A stretch of 64,000 nucleotides of DNA from Pseudomonas sp. 7SR1 (GCF_900156465.1 NZ_LT707064.1:1772001-1836000), one strand, 5' to 3'. Numbered from the stretch's first letter, positions 20,018-32,364 are shown. Made by a program: numbers and translations. The notes: generated by a model from the sequence alone, not told the origin.

Positions 20018-21322
20018 ATGCGCGTTCTGGTCTTGGGTAGCGGCGTCATCGGCACTGTCAGTGCTTACTATCTGGCCCGGGCCGGGTTTGAAGTGGTGGT
20101 GGTCGACCGTCAGCCGGCGCCGGCCATGGAAACCAGCTTCGCCAACGCCGGCCAGGTATCGCCGGGTTATGCCTCGCCGTGGGCCGCGCCGGGTGTGCCG
20201 CTCAAAGCCATCAAGTGGTTGCTGCAGCGTCATGCTCCGCTGGCCATCAAGGCCACTGCCGACATCGACCAGTACCTGTGGATGGCGCAGATGCTGCGCA
20301 ATTGCACCGCCAGCCGTTATGCCATCAACAAGGAGCGCATGGTGCGCCTGTCGGAGTACAGCCGCGACTGCCTCGACGAACTGCGCGCCGAAACCGGCAT
20401 TGCCTACGAAGGCCGTACCCTGGGGACGACACAGTTGTTCCGTACCCAGGCCCAGCTCGACGGCGCGGCGAAAGACATCGCGGTGCTGAAGGAGTCCGGC
20501 GTGCCCTTCGAGGTGCTCGATCGCGAAGGCATCGCGCGGGTCGAGCCGGCCCTGGCCAATGTCACCGATATCCTCGCCGGCGCCTTGCGGTTGCCCAACG
20601 ACCAGACCGGCGATTGCCAGATGTTCACCACGCGCCTGGCGGAAATGGCCGTCAAGCTCGGTGTGGAATTCCGCTTCGGCCAGAACATCCAGCGCCTGGA
20701 TTCTGCCGGCGACCGCATCAACGGCGTCTGGATCGACGGCAAGCTGGAAACCGCCGACCGCTACGTCCTGGCCCTGGGCAGCTATTCGCCGCAATTGCTC
20801 AAGCCCCTCGGTATCCGTGCACCGGTGTATCCGCTCAAGGGTTACTCCCTGACCGTGCCGATCACCAATCCGGCAATGGCGCCCACCTCGACCATCCTCG
20901 ACGAAACCTACAAGGTGGCGATCACCCGCTTCGACAACCGCATCCGCGTGGGTGGCATGGCGGAAATCGCCGGTTTCGACCTGTCCCTGAACCCGCGTCG
21001 CCGCGAAACCCTGGAGATGATCGTCAACGACCTTTATCCTCAGGGCGGTGACCTGGCCCAGGCCAGTTTCTGGACCGGCCTGCGCCCGACCACCCCGGAC
21101 GGTACGCCGATCGTCGGCGCCACGCCGTTCAGGAACCTGTTCCTGAACACCGGCCATGGCACGCTCGGCTGGACCATGGCTTGCGGTTCCGGTCGTCTGC
21201 TGGCGGACCTGATGGCTCGGAAAAAGCCACAGATCAGCGCCGAAGGTCTCGATATTTCCCGTTATGGCAGCAAACATCAGGAGTCTGCGAAACATGGCAA
21301 TCCAGCGCCAGCTCACCAATGA
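20018..21322 (+). CDS. dadA: D-amino acid dehydrogenase small subunit
   Basis: DadA is a membrane-associated flavoenzyme that oxidises D-alanine and other D-amino acids to keto acids and ammonia, passing electrons to the respiratory chain. The 434-residue protein begins with the FAD motif [20 protein letters not shown]. It also shows [19 protein letters not shown] near residue 45 and [14 protein letters not shown] near 355, all family signatures. Its 3' end overlaps the next gene by 29 bases. Confidence 0.96.
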   Translation: MRVLVLGSGVIGTVSAYYLARAGFEVVVVDRQPAPAMETSFANAGQVSPGYASPWAAPGVPLKAIKWLLQRHAPLAIKATADIDQYLWMAQMLRNCTASRYAINKERMVRLSEYSRDCLDELRAETGIAYEGRTLGTTQLFRTQAQLDGAAKDIAVLKESGVPFEVLDREGIARVEPALANVTDILAGALRLPNDQTGDCQMFTTRLAEMAVKLGVEFRFGQNIQRLDSAGDRINGVWIDGKLETADRYVLALGSYSPQLLKPLGIRAPVYPLKGYSLTVPITNPAMAPTSTILDETYKVAITRFDNRIRVGGMAEIAGFDLSLNPRRRETLEMIVNDLYPQGGDLAQASFWTGLRPTTPDGTPIVGATPFRNLFLNTGHGTLGWTMACGSGRLLADLMARKKPQISAEGLDISRYGSKHQESAKHGNPAPAHQ

Positions 21323-21647
21323 CCGCATGAGCCAGGTTGTGGTGCACAACGGCACCGTTTACCTGGCCGGGCAAGTCGGCGACGACATGAGCGCCGGCAT
21401 TGAACAACAGACCCGCGAAACCCTCGCCAATATCGAGCGTCTGCTCGACCTGGCCGGGACCGACAAGAGCCGCTTGCTGTCGGTGACGATCTACCTGAAA
21501 GACATCGAGGCGGATTTCGCAGGCATGAACGCGGTCTGGGACAAATGGCTGCCCCAAGGTGTCGCGCCGGCACGGGCCACAGTGCAGGCCCGGCTCTGCG
21601 AGCCGGGAATCCTCATTGAACTGTCGGTCGTGGCCGCGCTGCCGTAA
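21294..21647 (+). CDS. RidA family reactive-intermediate deaminase
   Basis: A 117-residue member of the RidA/YjgF/UK114 family. Typical segments are [11 protein letters not shown] and the C-terminal [19 protein letters not shown], with the catalytic-type Arg in ARATVQ. RidA enzymes hydrolyse imines made by amino-acid oxidases and PLP enzymes. The start lies inside dadA, a 29-base overlap in another frame, so the two are likely translationally coupled. Its likely job is clearing 2-iminopropionate made by DadA (inference). Confidence 0.92.
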   Translation: MAIQRQLTNDRMSQVVVHNGTVYLAGQVGDDMSAGIEQQTRETLANIERLLDLAGTDKSRLLSVTIYLKDIEADFAGMNAVWDKWLPQGVAPARATVQARLCEPGILIELSVVAALP

Positions 21648-21744
21648 ACCGATCGAACCAGTCCCTCTCCCGGCGCTGTTGATGGTGCATGCCGTCAGCC
21701 AGCGCCGGTTTTTTACCCTGTCCGACTATTAGAAGTCTGCCGCC

Positions 21745-22818
21745 ATGCGTCCTGCCCGTGCCCTGATCGATCTCCAAGCCCTGCGTCATAACTACCAACT
21801 GGCCCGCGAAGTCACAGGGGCCAAGGCCCTTGCGGTCATCAAGGCCGACGCCTACGGGCACGGTGCGGTACGTTGCGCCGAGGCCCTGCAGGACAGTGCC
21901 GATGGGTTCGCCGTGGCCTGCATCGAAGAGGCCCTGGAGTTGCGGGCCGGTGGGATCCGTGGGCCGATCTTACTGCTGGAAGGCTTTTTCGAAGCCGATG
22001 AATTGGCGTTGATCGTCGAGCATGACTTGTGGTGTGTCGTGCACTCGTTGTGGCAGCTCGAAGCGATCGAGAAAGCGACGATGAGCAAGCCGATCACCGT
22101 CTGGCTCAAGCTTGACTCCGGGATGCATCGGGTCGGCTTGCACCCGGCGGACTATCAAGGCGCCTACCGTCGACTGCTGGCCAGCGGCAAGGTGGCGAAG
22201 ATCGTGTTGATGACTCACTTTGCCCGTGCCGATGAGCTGCATGACCCCAGCACTGTCCAGCAACTGACGGTGTTCGAGGCTGCGCGCCAGGGCCTGGTGG
22301 CGGAAACGAGCCTGCGCAATTCACCGGCGGTTCTGGGTTGGCCGCAGATACCAAGCGACTGGGTGCGTCCGGGCATCATGCTGTATGGCGCGACGCCCTT
22401 CGAGGAGGCCCAGGCCACGGCGTCACGCCTGCAACCGGTGATGACACTGGAGTCGAAGATCATCAGCGTGCGGGAATTGCCCGCCGGCGAGCCGGTGGGA
22501 TACGGCGCCCGTTTCGTGACCGCGCAACCGACCCGGGTCGGGGTGGTTGCCATGGGCTATGCAGACGGCTATCCGCGCCAGGCGCCGACCGGTACGCCGG
22601 TGCGGATCGACGGACAGCCCAGCCAACTGGTCGGGCGAGTGTCGATGGACATGCTGTGTGTCGACCTGACGCACCTGCCCCAGGCCGGCCTCGGTTCCAC
22701 CGTTGAGCTTTGGGGAAAGCACGTGCTCGCCAGTGACGTGGCGAAGGCCGCCGGGACGATTCCCTATCAGATTTTTTGTAACCTGCGACGAGTGCCACGG
22801 CTCTATTCCGAGGGCTGA
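21745..22818 (+). CDS. dadX: Alanine racemase, catabolic (DadX)
   Basis: A fold-type III PLP enzyme that interconverts L- and D-alanine, giving DadA its substrate and the cell wall D-alanine. The PLP lysine is in [11 protein letters not shown] near residue 33, and the catalytic Tyr is in PVGYGARF near 253. The 357-residue length fits. It completes the dadA-RidA-dadX order. If a second racemase gene (alr) exists elsewhere, this would be the catabolic one; that cannot be checked here. Confidence 0.94.
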   Translation: MRPARALIDLQALRHNYQLAREVTGAKALAVIKADAYGHGAVRCAEALQDSADGFAVACIEEALELRAGGIRGPILLLEGFFEADELALIVEHDLWCVVHSLWQLEAIEKATMSKPITVWLKLDSGMHRVGLHPADYQGAYRRLLASGKVAKIVLMTHFARADELHDPSTVQQLTVFEAARQGLVAETSLRNSPAVLGWPQIPSDWVRPGIMLYGATPFEEAQATASRLQPVMTLESKIISVRELPAGEPVGYGARFVTAQPTRVGVVAMGYADGYPRQAPTGTPVRIDGQPSQLVGRVSMDMLCVDLTHLPQAGLGSTVELWGKHVLASDVAKAAGTIPYQIFCNLRRVPRLYSEG

Positions 22819-22943
22819 GGCGAGGCTGGGTCGACCGGAGGTCGCTTCACCGCACGGGATTCGGGCCAAAGTGTTGTAAATACTGAACGCTGTCGCCATG
22901 ATAACGCTCACTTACCACACAACACTCCCTGGAGGTTCCTGCA

Positions 22944-23492
22944 TTGGACGTCGGTGAACGACTGCAAGCCATTCGTAAACTCAAAGGTCTTTCCCAGCGT
23001 GAACTCGCCAAGCGCGCGGGCGTTACCAATAGCACCATTTCCATGATCGAGAAAAACAGCGTCAGCCCCTCGATCAGCTCGCTGCGCAAGGTTCTCGGCG
23101 GGATTCCCATGTCCATGGTCGAATTCTTTTCCGAGGAAATCCTCCAGGAGAAACCTACCCAGATCGTCTACAAAGCCAACGAATTGATCGACATCTCCGA
23201 TGGTGCCGTGACCATGAAGCTGGTGGGCAAGGCGCACCCGAGCCGGGCGATTGCCTTTCTGAACGAAATCTATCCGCCTGGCGCCGATACTGGTGACGAG
23301 ATGCTCACCCACGAGGGCGAGGAAACCGGGATCCTGGTGGAGGGCCGGTTGGAGTTGGTGGTGGGGGCCGAGACATTCGTGCTCGAGGCAGGCGACAGCT
23401 ACTATTTCGAGAGCACCAAGCCACACCGTTTTCGTAATCCGTTCGATACGCCGGCGCGACTGATCAGCGCAGCTACGCCGGCCAATTTCTAG
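22944..23492 (+). CDS. HTH-cupin transcriptional regulator (PuuR-like)
   Basis: A 182-residue regulator with an Xre-type helix-turn-helix (SQRELAKRAGVTNSTISMIE, residues 18-37) and a C-terminal cupin domain (HEGEETGILVEGRLEL, EAGDSYYFEST). This architecture is that of PuuR and related repressors of polyamine genes. The start is TTG at 22944, supported by GGAGG eight bases upstream and by the MDVGERLQAIRKLKGLS start typical of the group. Targets are probably the polyamine genes of this region (inference). Confidence 0.87.
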   Translation: MDVGERLQAIRKLKGLSQRELAKRAGVTNSTISMIEKNSVSPSISSLRKVLGGIPMSMVEFFSEEILQEKPTQIVYKANELIDISDGAVTMKLVGKAHPSRAIAFLNEIYPPGADTGDEMLTHEGEETGILVEGRLELVVGAETFVLEAGDSYYFESTKPHRFRNPFDTPARLISAATPANF

Positions 23493-23663
23493 GAAAAACG
23501 GCGCCGAGCCTGGATGGCAAAGGCGCCTGGGGGTGAGCGGGCCATGGTTGACAAGACCCTTGCGACTTTAGGGTTGTTTCAGTGTGGCAGGCTTACCGCT
23601 ATACTTGCGCCCGCCTGCAAACCGTGGCCGCAGGCGTGACTAGCCACCATTGAGGGTGTACGC

Positions 23664-24089
23664 GTGAACCTAATTATGAAAATGCTGGCTGCACCAGCAA
23701 CCGTATTGGCCCTATGGGCTGCGAGCGCTCAAGCGGCGCCCAACGATGAAATCGCCAAGCGTCTTGAACCCGTCGGCCAGGTTTGTGTTCAGGGGAAAGA
23801 ATGCAAGGGCATGGAAGTCGCCGCTTCGGCTGGTGGCGCTGGTGGGGCCAAGGCACCGAAGGATGTCATTGCGAAACACTGCAATGCATGCCACGGCACT
23901 GGCTTGCTGGGTGCCCCTAAAATCGGTGACAAAGCGGCCTGGAAAGAGCGTGCCGATCACCAGGGCGGTCTTGACGGTATCCTGGCCAAGGCCATCACCG
24001 GTATCAATGCCATGCCGCCTAAAGGCACTTGCGCCGATTGCTCGGATGAGGAGCTCAAGGGCGCAATCAAAGAGATGTCTGGCCTGTAA
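23664..24089 (+). CDS. Cytochrome c5 family protein
   Basis: A secreted monohaem c-type cytochrome of 141 residues. A signal peptide spans residues 1-24 (cut after AQA), the haem site is CNACH near residue 73, and the likely axial Met is in NAMPPKGTCADC near 117. Two extra cysteines in GTCADC are a cytochrome c5 hallmark. The start is taken as GTG at 23664, though ATG four codons in is equally possible. A terminator follows at 24115. Confidence 0.9.
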   Translation: MNLIMKMLAAPATVLALWAASAQAAPNDEIAKRLEPVGQVCVQGKECKGMEVAASAGGAGGAKAPKDVIAKHCNACHGTGLLGAPKIGDKAAWKERADHQGGLDGILAKAITGINAMPPKGTCADCSDEELKGAIKEMSGL

Positions 24090-24114
24090 AAGCCAACAGC
24101 CCGCATCCATCCGG

Positions 24115-24141
24115 AAAAGCCGCTTACGAGCGGCTTTTTTG
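24115..24141 (+). terminator. Terminator after the cytochrome c5 gene
   Basis: A ten-base stem AAAAGCCGCT / AGCGGCTTTT with loop TACG is followed by a T-run, 25 bases after the stop codon. Confidence 0.9.
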
Positions 24142-24229
24142 TGCCTGCGGCTTTGCAACGCTGTTCATCGCAACCAAGACCCGTCAATCTCGGTCCAACC
24201 CACATTCACGGAGCAGGTCGGAGGGGCCG

Positions 24230-26152
24230 ATGGTGCAATTGTGTTCAATCGAACAGGCGGTGGACGAGGTGCTGGAGCGGTTGCCGACGCACATTCACCT
24301 TGGCATGCCCCTGGGGCTGGGCAAGCCCAACCTGTTCGTCAACGCGCTTTACCGACGCATCGCCCAACTGCCGGAGCGGCAGCTGACCCTCTACACGGCG
24401 CTGAGCCTGGGACGGCCGAACCTGGGCGATGGTTTGCAGAAGCGTTTCCTGGAGCCCTTCATCGAGCGTGTCTTTGGCGACTACCCCGAACTGGATTATC
24501 TCGCCGACCTGCATCGGGACAGCCTGCCGGCCAATATCCGGGTCCAGCAATTCTTCCTGCAGCCCGGCAGCCTGTTGCACAGTGCTTCGGCCCAGCAGGA
24601 CTACGTCAGCAGCAATTACAGCCATGCGGCCCGGGACATCAACGCCGCCGGCCTGAACCTGGTGGCACAACTGGTGGCGAGCGACCCGCAATACCCGGAT
24701 CGCCTGAGCCTCAGCTGCAACCCCGACATCACCCTCGACCTGTTGCCGATGATCGCCAAGCGGCGCGCGGAGGGGGAGACGATCCTCATGCTGGGGCAGG
24801 TCCACAGCGACCTGCCCTACATGCCGGGCGATGCTGAGGTCGGCTTCGACACCTTCGACCTGTTGATCGATGAGAAGGACAGCCACCGGTTGTTTTCCAC
24901 GCCGAACATGCCGGTGGGGTTCCAGGATCATTTCATCGGCCTGCACGCCAGCACCCTGGTGCGCGACGGCGGCACCTTGCAGATTGGCATCGGCTCGATG
25001 GGCGACGCGCTGACGGCGGCACTGTTGGCGCGCCAGGCCGACAACGCCGGATACCAGGCCCTGCTGGCGGACCTGAACCTCAGCCAGTGGGCCCGGTTGA
25101 TCGAGCGCGAGGGCGGGGTCGAACCGTTTGCCAAGGGGCTGTACGGCTGCAGTGAAATGTTCGTCAACGGCCTGTTGGCGCTGGCGGAAGCGGGGATCAT
25201 CCGGCGCAAGGTCTATCCCGACGAGCCGACCCAGGAACAGGCCAACGCCGGTACCCTCGACGAGGCGGCCCAGCCCGATGGCGTCTGCATCCATGGCGGG
25301 TTCTTTCTTGGGCCGCGCAGTTTCTACGAGCGCCTGCACGAGCTGCCCCAGAGCAGGCGGCTCGAATTCAATATGACCCGTATCAGTTTCATCAACGAGC
25401 TGTACGGCCAGGAGCGGCTCAAGCGCTTGCAACGGCTCGATGCCCGGTTCATCAACACGGTGTTCACCATGACATTGCTGGGCGCCGGGGTGGCTGACCA
25501 GCTGGAAGACGGGCGGGTGCTCAGCGGCGTGGGAGGGCAATACAACTTCGTTGCCCAGGGCCATGCGCTGGAGGGCGCGCGTTCGATCCTGCTGCTGCGC
25601 AGCTGGCGCGAGGCAGGGGGCGAGGTCAGCTCCAACATCGTCTGGGAGTACGGCCACTGCACCATTCCCCGGCATTTGCGAGACATCGTGGTTACCGAGT
25701 ACGGTATCGCCGACCTGCGGGGCAAGACCGATGCCGCAGTGATCGAGGCGCTGCTCAATATCAGCGATTCCCGGTTCCAGCCGGGGCTGATCGAGCAGGC
25801 ACAAAACGCCGGCAAGCTGCCGAAGGATTTCCGTCTCGATCCGCGATTCGCCGAGAACACTTCGCAGCGCTTGCAGACGATCCAGGCACGGCATCCGAAT
25901 CTTTTCCCGGAGTACCCGCTGGGCTGCGATTTCGACGCTGAAGAGCGGGACCTGCTGCGGGCGCTGAACTGGCTCAAGAGCAAGTTCAAGCTCACCGAGA
26001 TCCTGGAATTGGGTAAAGCCGCGCTGGACGCACCGCAGCCGTGGGAATTTGCCCAGCACCTGGAGCGGATGCAACTGACGAGCCCTGAAGGCCTGAAGGA
26101 GGAGCTGGCCCAGCGGTTGTTGCTGGCGGGTCTCAAGGCCACTGCGCCATAG
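24230..26152 (+). CDS. Acetyl-CoA hydrolase/transferase C-terminal domain protein
   Basis: A 640-residue protein whose C-terminal half carries the class I CoA-transferase signature: GVGGQYNFVAQGHALEGA near residue 440, followed by HCTIPRHLRDIVVTEYGIADLRG, as in acetate and succinate CoA-transferases. The N-terminal half is longer than in those enzymes, which usually have about 430-510 residues. The donor and acceptor cannot be read from the sequence. It starts at ATG behind GGAGGGG and appears to be a single-gene unit. Confidence 0.83.
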   Translation: MVQLCSIEQAVDEVLERLPTHIHLGMPLGLGKPNLFVNALYRRIAQLPERQLTLYTALSLGRPNLGDGLQKRFLEPFIERVFGDYPELDYLADLHRDSLPANIRVQQFFLQPGSLLHSASAQQDYVSSNYSHAARDINAAGLNLVAQLVASDPQYPDRLSLSCNPDITLDLLPMIAKRRAEGETILMLGQVHSDLPYMPGDAEVGFDTFDLLIDEKDSHRLFSTPNMPVGFQDHFIGLHASTLVRDGGTLQIGIGSMGDALTAALLARQADNAGYQALLADLNLSQWARLIEREGGVEPFAKGLYGCSEMFVNGLLALAEAGIIRRKVYPDEPTQEQANAGTLDEAAQPDGVCIHGGFFLGPRSFYERLHELPQSRRLEFNMTRISFINELYGQERLKRLQRLDARFINTVFTMTLLGAGVADQLEDGRVLSGVGGQYNFVAQGHALEGARSILLLRSWREAGGEVSSNIVWEYGHCTIPRHLRDIVVTEYGIADLRGKTDAAVIEALLNISDSRFQPGLIEQAQNAGKLPKDFRLDPRFAENTSQRLQTIQARHPNLFPEYPLGCDFDAEERDLLRALNWLKSKFKLTEILELGKAALDAPQPWEFAQHLERMQLTSPEGLKEELAQRLLLAGLKATAP

Positions 26153-26169
26153 CGATCAGCCTGAGACGC

Positions 26170-26260
26170 CTGTGGGCGCGCGCCTGCTCGCGATAGCGGA
26201 CTATCAGCCAACTCGATGCTGGATGTGCGACCTCATCGCGAACAGGCTTGCGCCCACAGG
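26170..26260. repeat. Paired REP element (diverged copy)
   Basis: The left copy reads TGTGGGCGCGCGCCTGCTCG and the right inverted copy CGAACAGGCTTGCGCCCACA. The stem core is altered to GCGCG/CGCAC-type, but compensating changes keep the inverted symmetry. Confidence 0.82.
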
Positions 26261-26268
26261 GTTGCGGA

Positions 26269-28905
<2,637 letters not shown>

Positions 28906-29178
28906 GACGGGTTCTGGGAGTCGTTTGCGAAAATGGGCCGGCATTTTAACAGGCTCAGCGAATTGTGCTGCTCTGTCCGACTTGTGACTCGACAACTGAC
29001 GCAAATCACCGTTTTGCCTGTGCCATGCGGAATTTGCGGCAGATTTGCGGAGAATGTTCGATTTTTGGATGAAAAAATCGCCAGAAGCCTGTATTTGAGA
29101 ACCATTGACATTGGTCATTGCCGATTGGCAGGTCATAATGCCCGGCGCCTACCACCTTGCAGAGTCTAGGGAGTCAGC

Positions 29179-30852
29179 TTGTCCACGCCTGTCGAACCCT
29201 TGCGTTTGCTGTTATTGGCCGAAGAGCCTGAGTGGCCGGCGAGACTGCGCGAGTGCCTGGCGCCCATGGCGGGCTCGATCGTGTTGACCAGCGCCCCGGA
29301 CTGGGAGTCGGTCAGCGACCTGTTCGAAGACAATCGTAGTGCCGTGCTGTTGACCGTCGCGGCATTGCAGCCGGCACCCGGCCGTTGCCGCCTGCCGACT
29401 GTCCTGCTGTTGGAGCAGGAACCTGCGACACCGCCCGATGGCGCCAGCGACTGGCTGGTGCGCGACACGCTCGACAGCGCGACCCTGCGTCGTTGCCTGC
29501 GCCATGTACGCGAGCGCGGTGTGCTGGAAAACACGTTGCAGCGCCTGGCCGAGCAGGACCCCTTGACGGGCATCGCCAACCGCCAGGGTTTCCAGACCCT
29601 GCTGGCGGCGCGCCTGGCCGAGAACGAAGGTCGCGGCCTGGCGCTTGGTCATCTGGACCTGGACAACTTCCGCCACGCCAACGATGCCCTGGGCCACCAG
29701 GCCGGCGACCGCTTGATCCTGCAAGTGGTGTCGCGCCTCAAGGGTTCGCTCGAGGCCGGCGACCAATTGGCGCGATTGGGCAGCGACGAATTCGCCTTGC
29801 TGATCGATACCCGCCGCGCGCCGCAACGGGCCGAGTGGATCGCCGAGCGCATCACCCAGGCCATGGCCGAGCCGTATTGGGTGGACGGCGAGAGCCTGCT
29901 GATCGGTTGCAGCCTGGGCATCGCCCATGCCCGCGCCCAGGCCGGCGCCGACCCGCTGATGTGGCACGCCCACATCGCCATGCAGCAGGCCAAGAGCACC
30001 CAGGGCTGTACCTTTCATATCTTCAACGAACGTATCAACCGCAATGCCCGCAGCCTCGCCGACCTTGAGAGCGAACTGCGCCGGGCACTGCGTCGCGATG
30101 AGCTGGAACTGCATTACCAACCGCGACTGGACCTCGATAGCGGCAACATTGTCGGCCTCGAAGCCCTGGTGCGCTGGCGTCACGGCGAGCGCGGGTTGCT
30201 GCCGCCGAGTGAGTTCGTGCCGCTGGCGGAGCAGAGTGGCTTGATCGTGCCGCTGGGTTACTGGGTGATTTCCCGGGCACTGCGGGACATGCAGGCGCTG
30301 CGCGAGCGAGGGCTGGCGCCGTTGCACATGGCGGTCAACCTGTCATTCCGGCAGTTCCAGGACAGCCAGTTGCTGTCGACCTTGAGCCGGCTGATCGCCG
30401 AACGCGGCGTCGAGGCGCAATGGCTGGAGTTCGAGCTCACCGAAACCGCCGTCATGCGTCGCAGCGAGCTGGTCAAGCAGACCATGGACGCCCTGGGGCG
30501 CCTGGGGGTGCGTTTTTCCCTGGACGATTTCGGTACCGGGTTCTCCTCGTTCGTGCACCTCAACAGCCTACCCATCGCCTTGCTCAAGATCGACAAGAGC
30601 TTTGTCGGCGGCATGGAGCAGCGCGAAGAGAACCGCAAGCTGGTGCACGCGATGATCAACCTGGCCCACAACCTGAACCTGGAAGTTGTGGCCGAAGGGG
30701 TGGAGACCCCCGAGCAGCTGGACCTGCTGCGTGGCTTCGGTTGCGACCAGGTCCAGGGCTACCTGATCAGCAAGCCGTTGCCGTTGCCGGAATTGGTCGA
30801 GTACTTGACGTTCGAGGGTGATCAGCAGTCCACACACGATGTCGTGGTCTGA
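29179..30852 (+). CDS. GGDEF-EAL protein with degenerate receiver domain, likely c-di-GMP phosphodiesterase
   Basis: Residues 1-110 resemble a response-regulator receiver but lack the phosphorylatable Asp. Residues 120-285 form a GGDEF domain with GSDEF in place of GGDEF, and the RxxD inhibitory site reads EAGD. Residues 295-550 are an EAL domain with every catalytic element: EALVRW, AVNLS, ELTE, DDFGTG, KIDKSF and VAEGVET. The phosphodiesterase half should work, while diguanylate cyclase activity is doubtful. The start is TTG at 29179 behind AGGGAG. Position next to rep suggests the P. aeruginosa PA5295 (ProE) orthologue (inference). Confidence 0.9.
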   Translation: MSTPVEPLRLLLLAEEPEWPARLRECLAPMAGSIVLTSAPDWESVSDLFEDNRSAVLLTVAALQPAPGRCRLPTVLLLEQEPATPPDGASDWLVRDTLDSATLRRCLRHVRERGVLENTLQRLAEQDPLTGIANRQGFQTLLAARLAENEGRGLALGHLDLDNFRHANDALGHQAGDRLILQVVSRLKGSLEAGDQLARLGSDEFALLIDTRRAPQRAEWIAERITQAMAEPYWVDGESLLIGCSLGIAHARAQAGADPLMWHAHIAMQQAKSTQGCTFHIFNERINRNARSLADLESELRRALRRDELELHYQPRLDLDSGNIVGLEALVRWRHGERGLLPPSEFVPLAEQSGLIVPLGYWVISRALRDMQALRERGLAPLHMAVNLSFRQFQDSQLLSTLSRLIAERGVEAQWLEFELTETAVMRRSELVKQTMDALGRLGVRFSLDDFGTGFSSFVHLNSLPIALLKIDKSFVGGMEQREENRKLVHAMINLAHNLNLEVVAEGVETPEQLDLLRGFGCDQVQGYLISKPLPLPELVEYLTFEGDQQSTHDVVV

Positions 30853-30860
30853 CACAAACC

Positions 30861-30953
30861 CTTGTGGAAGCGAGCTTGCTCGCGATAGCGGGGTACCAGC
30901 CAAAATGGATGTGACAGACCTATCGCGATCGCGAGCAAGCTCGCTCTTACAAA
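30861..30953. repeat. Paired REP element with a small internal duplication
   Basis: The left copy is TTGTGGAAGCGAGCTTGCTC and the right copy CGAGCAAGCTCGCTCTTACA. The right arm reads TATCGCGATCGCGAGC, where CGCGAT/CGCGAG are tandem, unlike the other copies in the window. Confidence 0.82.
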
Positions 30954-30963
30954 GAGATGGATT

Positions 30964-32364
30964 TCACTTGGCCTGAATGGCTTCGAAACCGGGCTGTCCA
31001 GCCTCACTGCGAATCATCCGCTTCATCTTCCATTCAAATGCCAGCGTCAGGCTCACCGCCGCGCAGGCCAGCCCCAGGGCCAGGCCCCACCAGACACCGG
31101 TCGGCCCCCAGTTCAGGTGGAAAGCCATCCACCACGCGGCCGGCGCGCCGATCAGCCAATAACACCCCAGGCCCACCAGGAAGGTCGTCTTGGCATCCTT
31201 GAGTCCGCGAATGCAACCCATGGCGATGGTCTGCGTGCCGTCGAACAGCTCGAACCACGCCGCCACGGCCAGCAGGCTCACCGCCAGGTCGATGACCGCG
31301 CGGAATGCCGGGTCGTCATGGTCCAGGAACAGACCGACCAGCTGGTTCGGCAGCAGCCAGAACACCATGGCGAAAGCCAGCATCACCGACGCGCCGAAGC
31401 CGATGCCGACCCGCCCGGACAGCCGCGCCATCGACAATTGCCCGGCCCCGTAGTGCTGGCCGACCCGCATGGTGATCGCATACGACATCCCCGCCGGGAC
31501 CATGAACGCCACCGAGACGATCTGCAGGGCGATCTGGTGGGCCGCCAGCGGCGTGCTGCCCATGGTGCCCATGCACAGCGCGGCGAACGCGAAAAGGCCG
31601 ACCTCCACTGCGTACGTGCCGCCAATCGGCAGGCCCAGGCGCCAGAGCTCCTTGAGGTACTGGCGGTTGGGGCGCGACAGGCCTTCGAGCAGCGGATAGG
31701 CGCGGTAGGCCGGGTGCCGGTGGATATGCCACGCCAACGCCAGCGCCATGCAGTTGGCGACAATGGCGGTTACCAGGCCGATCCCCATCAGGCCCGGTTT
31801 CGGCAGGCCGAACATGCCGGTGATGAGTGCGTAATTGAGCAGGAAATTGATGACCGTGCCCCACAGGCTGATGACCATGACCGGCGTGGCGCGGCCGATG
31901 GCGCTGGTAAAGCCGCGCAGGGCCATGAAGCTCAGGTAACCAGGCAGGGCGAACGGCAGCGCCAGCAGGAATTGCCCGGCGGACAGCACGTTGGTTTCGG
32001 TCTGGCCGAACATCAGCAGTACCGGCTTGAGGTTCCACAGCAGCAGTCCGGCCATCAGGGCCATCAGCCAGGCCAGCCACAACCCGGCCTGGGTCAGGCG
32101 GGTGGCGCCCTCGACATCGCCCGCGCCCCGGCGGATCGCCACCAGGGTACCCACGGCCGCGATCACGCCAATGCAGAAAATCGAGACGAACGAGTAGGCC
32201 GCGGCACCGAGACCGCCGCCGGCAAGGGCTTCGGGGCTCAAGCGCGCCATCATCAGGGTGTCGGTCAGCACCATCAACATATGCGCCAGCTGCGAGGCAA
32301 TCAATGGCCCCGCCAGCCGCAGGATGGCCCCGAGTTCGGTATGCACCGGATGCCGCATGTTCAT
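30964..32364 (-). CDS. MATE family multidrug efflux transporter (NorM-like)
   Basis: A 466-residue inner-membrane protein with about twelve hydrophobic segments in two similar halves, the MATE arrangement. Typical segments are LAGPLIASQLAHMLMVLTDT near residue 15 and AFVSI-type loops near 55. NorM-type pumps use sodium or proton gradients to export cationic drugs; substrates here are unknown. Two ATGs, two codons apart (MNM), could start it behind GGGAG. It is divergent, 151 bases away, from a LysR regulator that may control it. Confidence 0.9.
   Translation of the reverse strand: MNMRHPVHTELGAILRLAGPLIASQLAHMLMVLTDTLMMARLSPEALAGGGLGAAAYSFVSIFCIGVIAAVGTLVAIRRGAGDVEGATRLTQAGLWLAWLMALMAGLLLWNLKPVLLMFGQTETNVLSAGQFLLALPFALPGYLSFMALRGFTSAIGRATPVMVISLWGTVINFLLNYALITGMFGLPKPGLMGIGLVTAIVANCMALALAWHIHRHPAYRAYPLLEGLSRPNRQYLKELWRLGLPIGGTYAVEVGLFAFAALCMGTMGSTPLAAHQIALQIVSVAFMVPAGMSYAITMRVGQHYGAGQLSMARLSGRVGIGFGASVMLAFAMVFWLLPNQLVGLFLDHDDPAFRAVIDLAVSLLAVAAWFELFDGTQTIAMGCIRGLKDAKTTFLVGLGCYWLIGAPAAWWMAFHLNWGPTGVWWGLALGLACAAVSLTLAFEWKMKRMIRSEAGQPGFEAIQAK

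Noticed and set aside
23548..23605. A promoter for the cytochrome c5 gene built on the perfect TTGACA at 23548
   Set aside because: No acceptable -10 box lies 16-18 bases downstream. The TATACT at 23600 is too far away, so I did not list it.
24245..26074. A 609-codon open frame antisense to the CoA-transferase-like gene
   Set aside because: It is a mirror of the real gene in GC-rich DNA, lacks a family match and has no ribosome site. The plus-strand protein has clear motifs.
28906..29136. A 77-residue N-terminal extension of Rep
   Set aside because: The conserved protein starts at MSRLNPRQQEAV, and the extension has no family resemblance.
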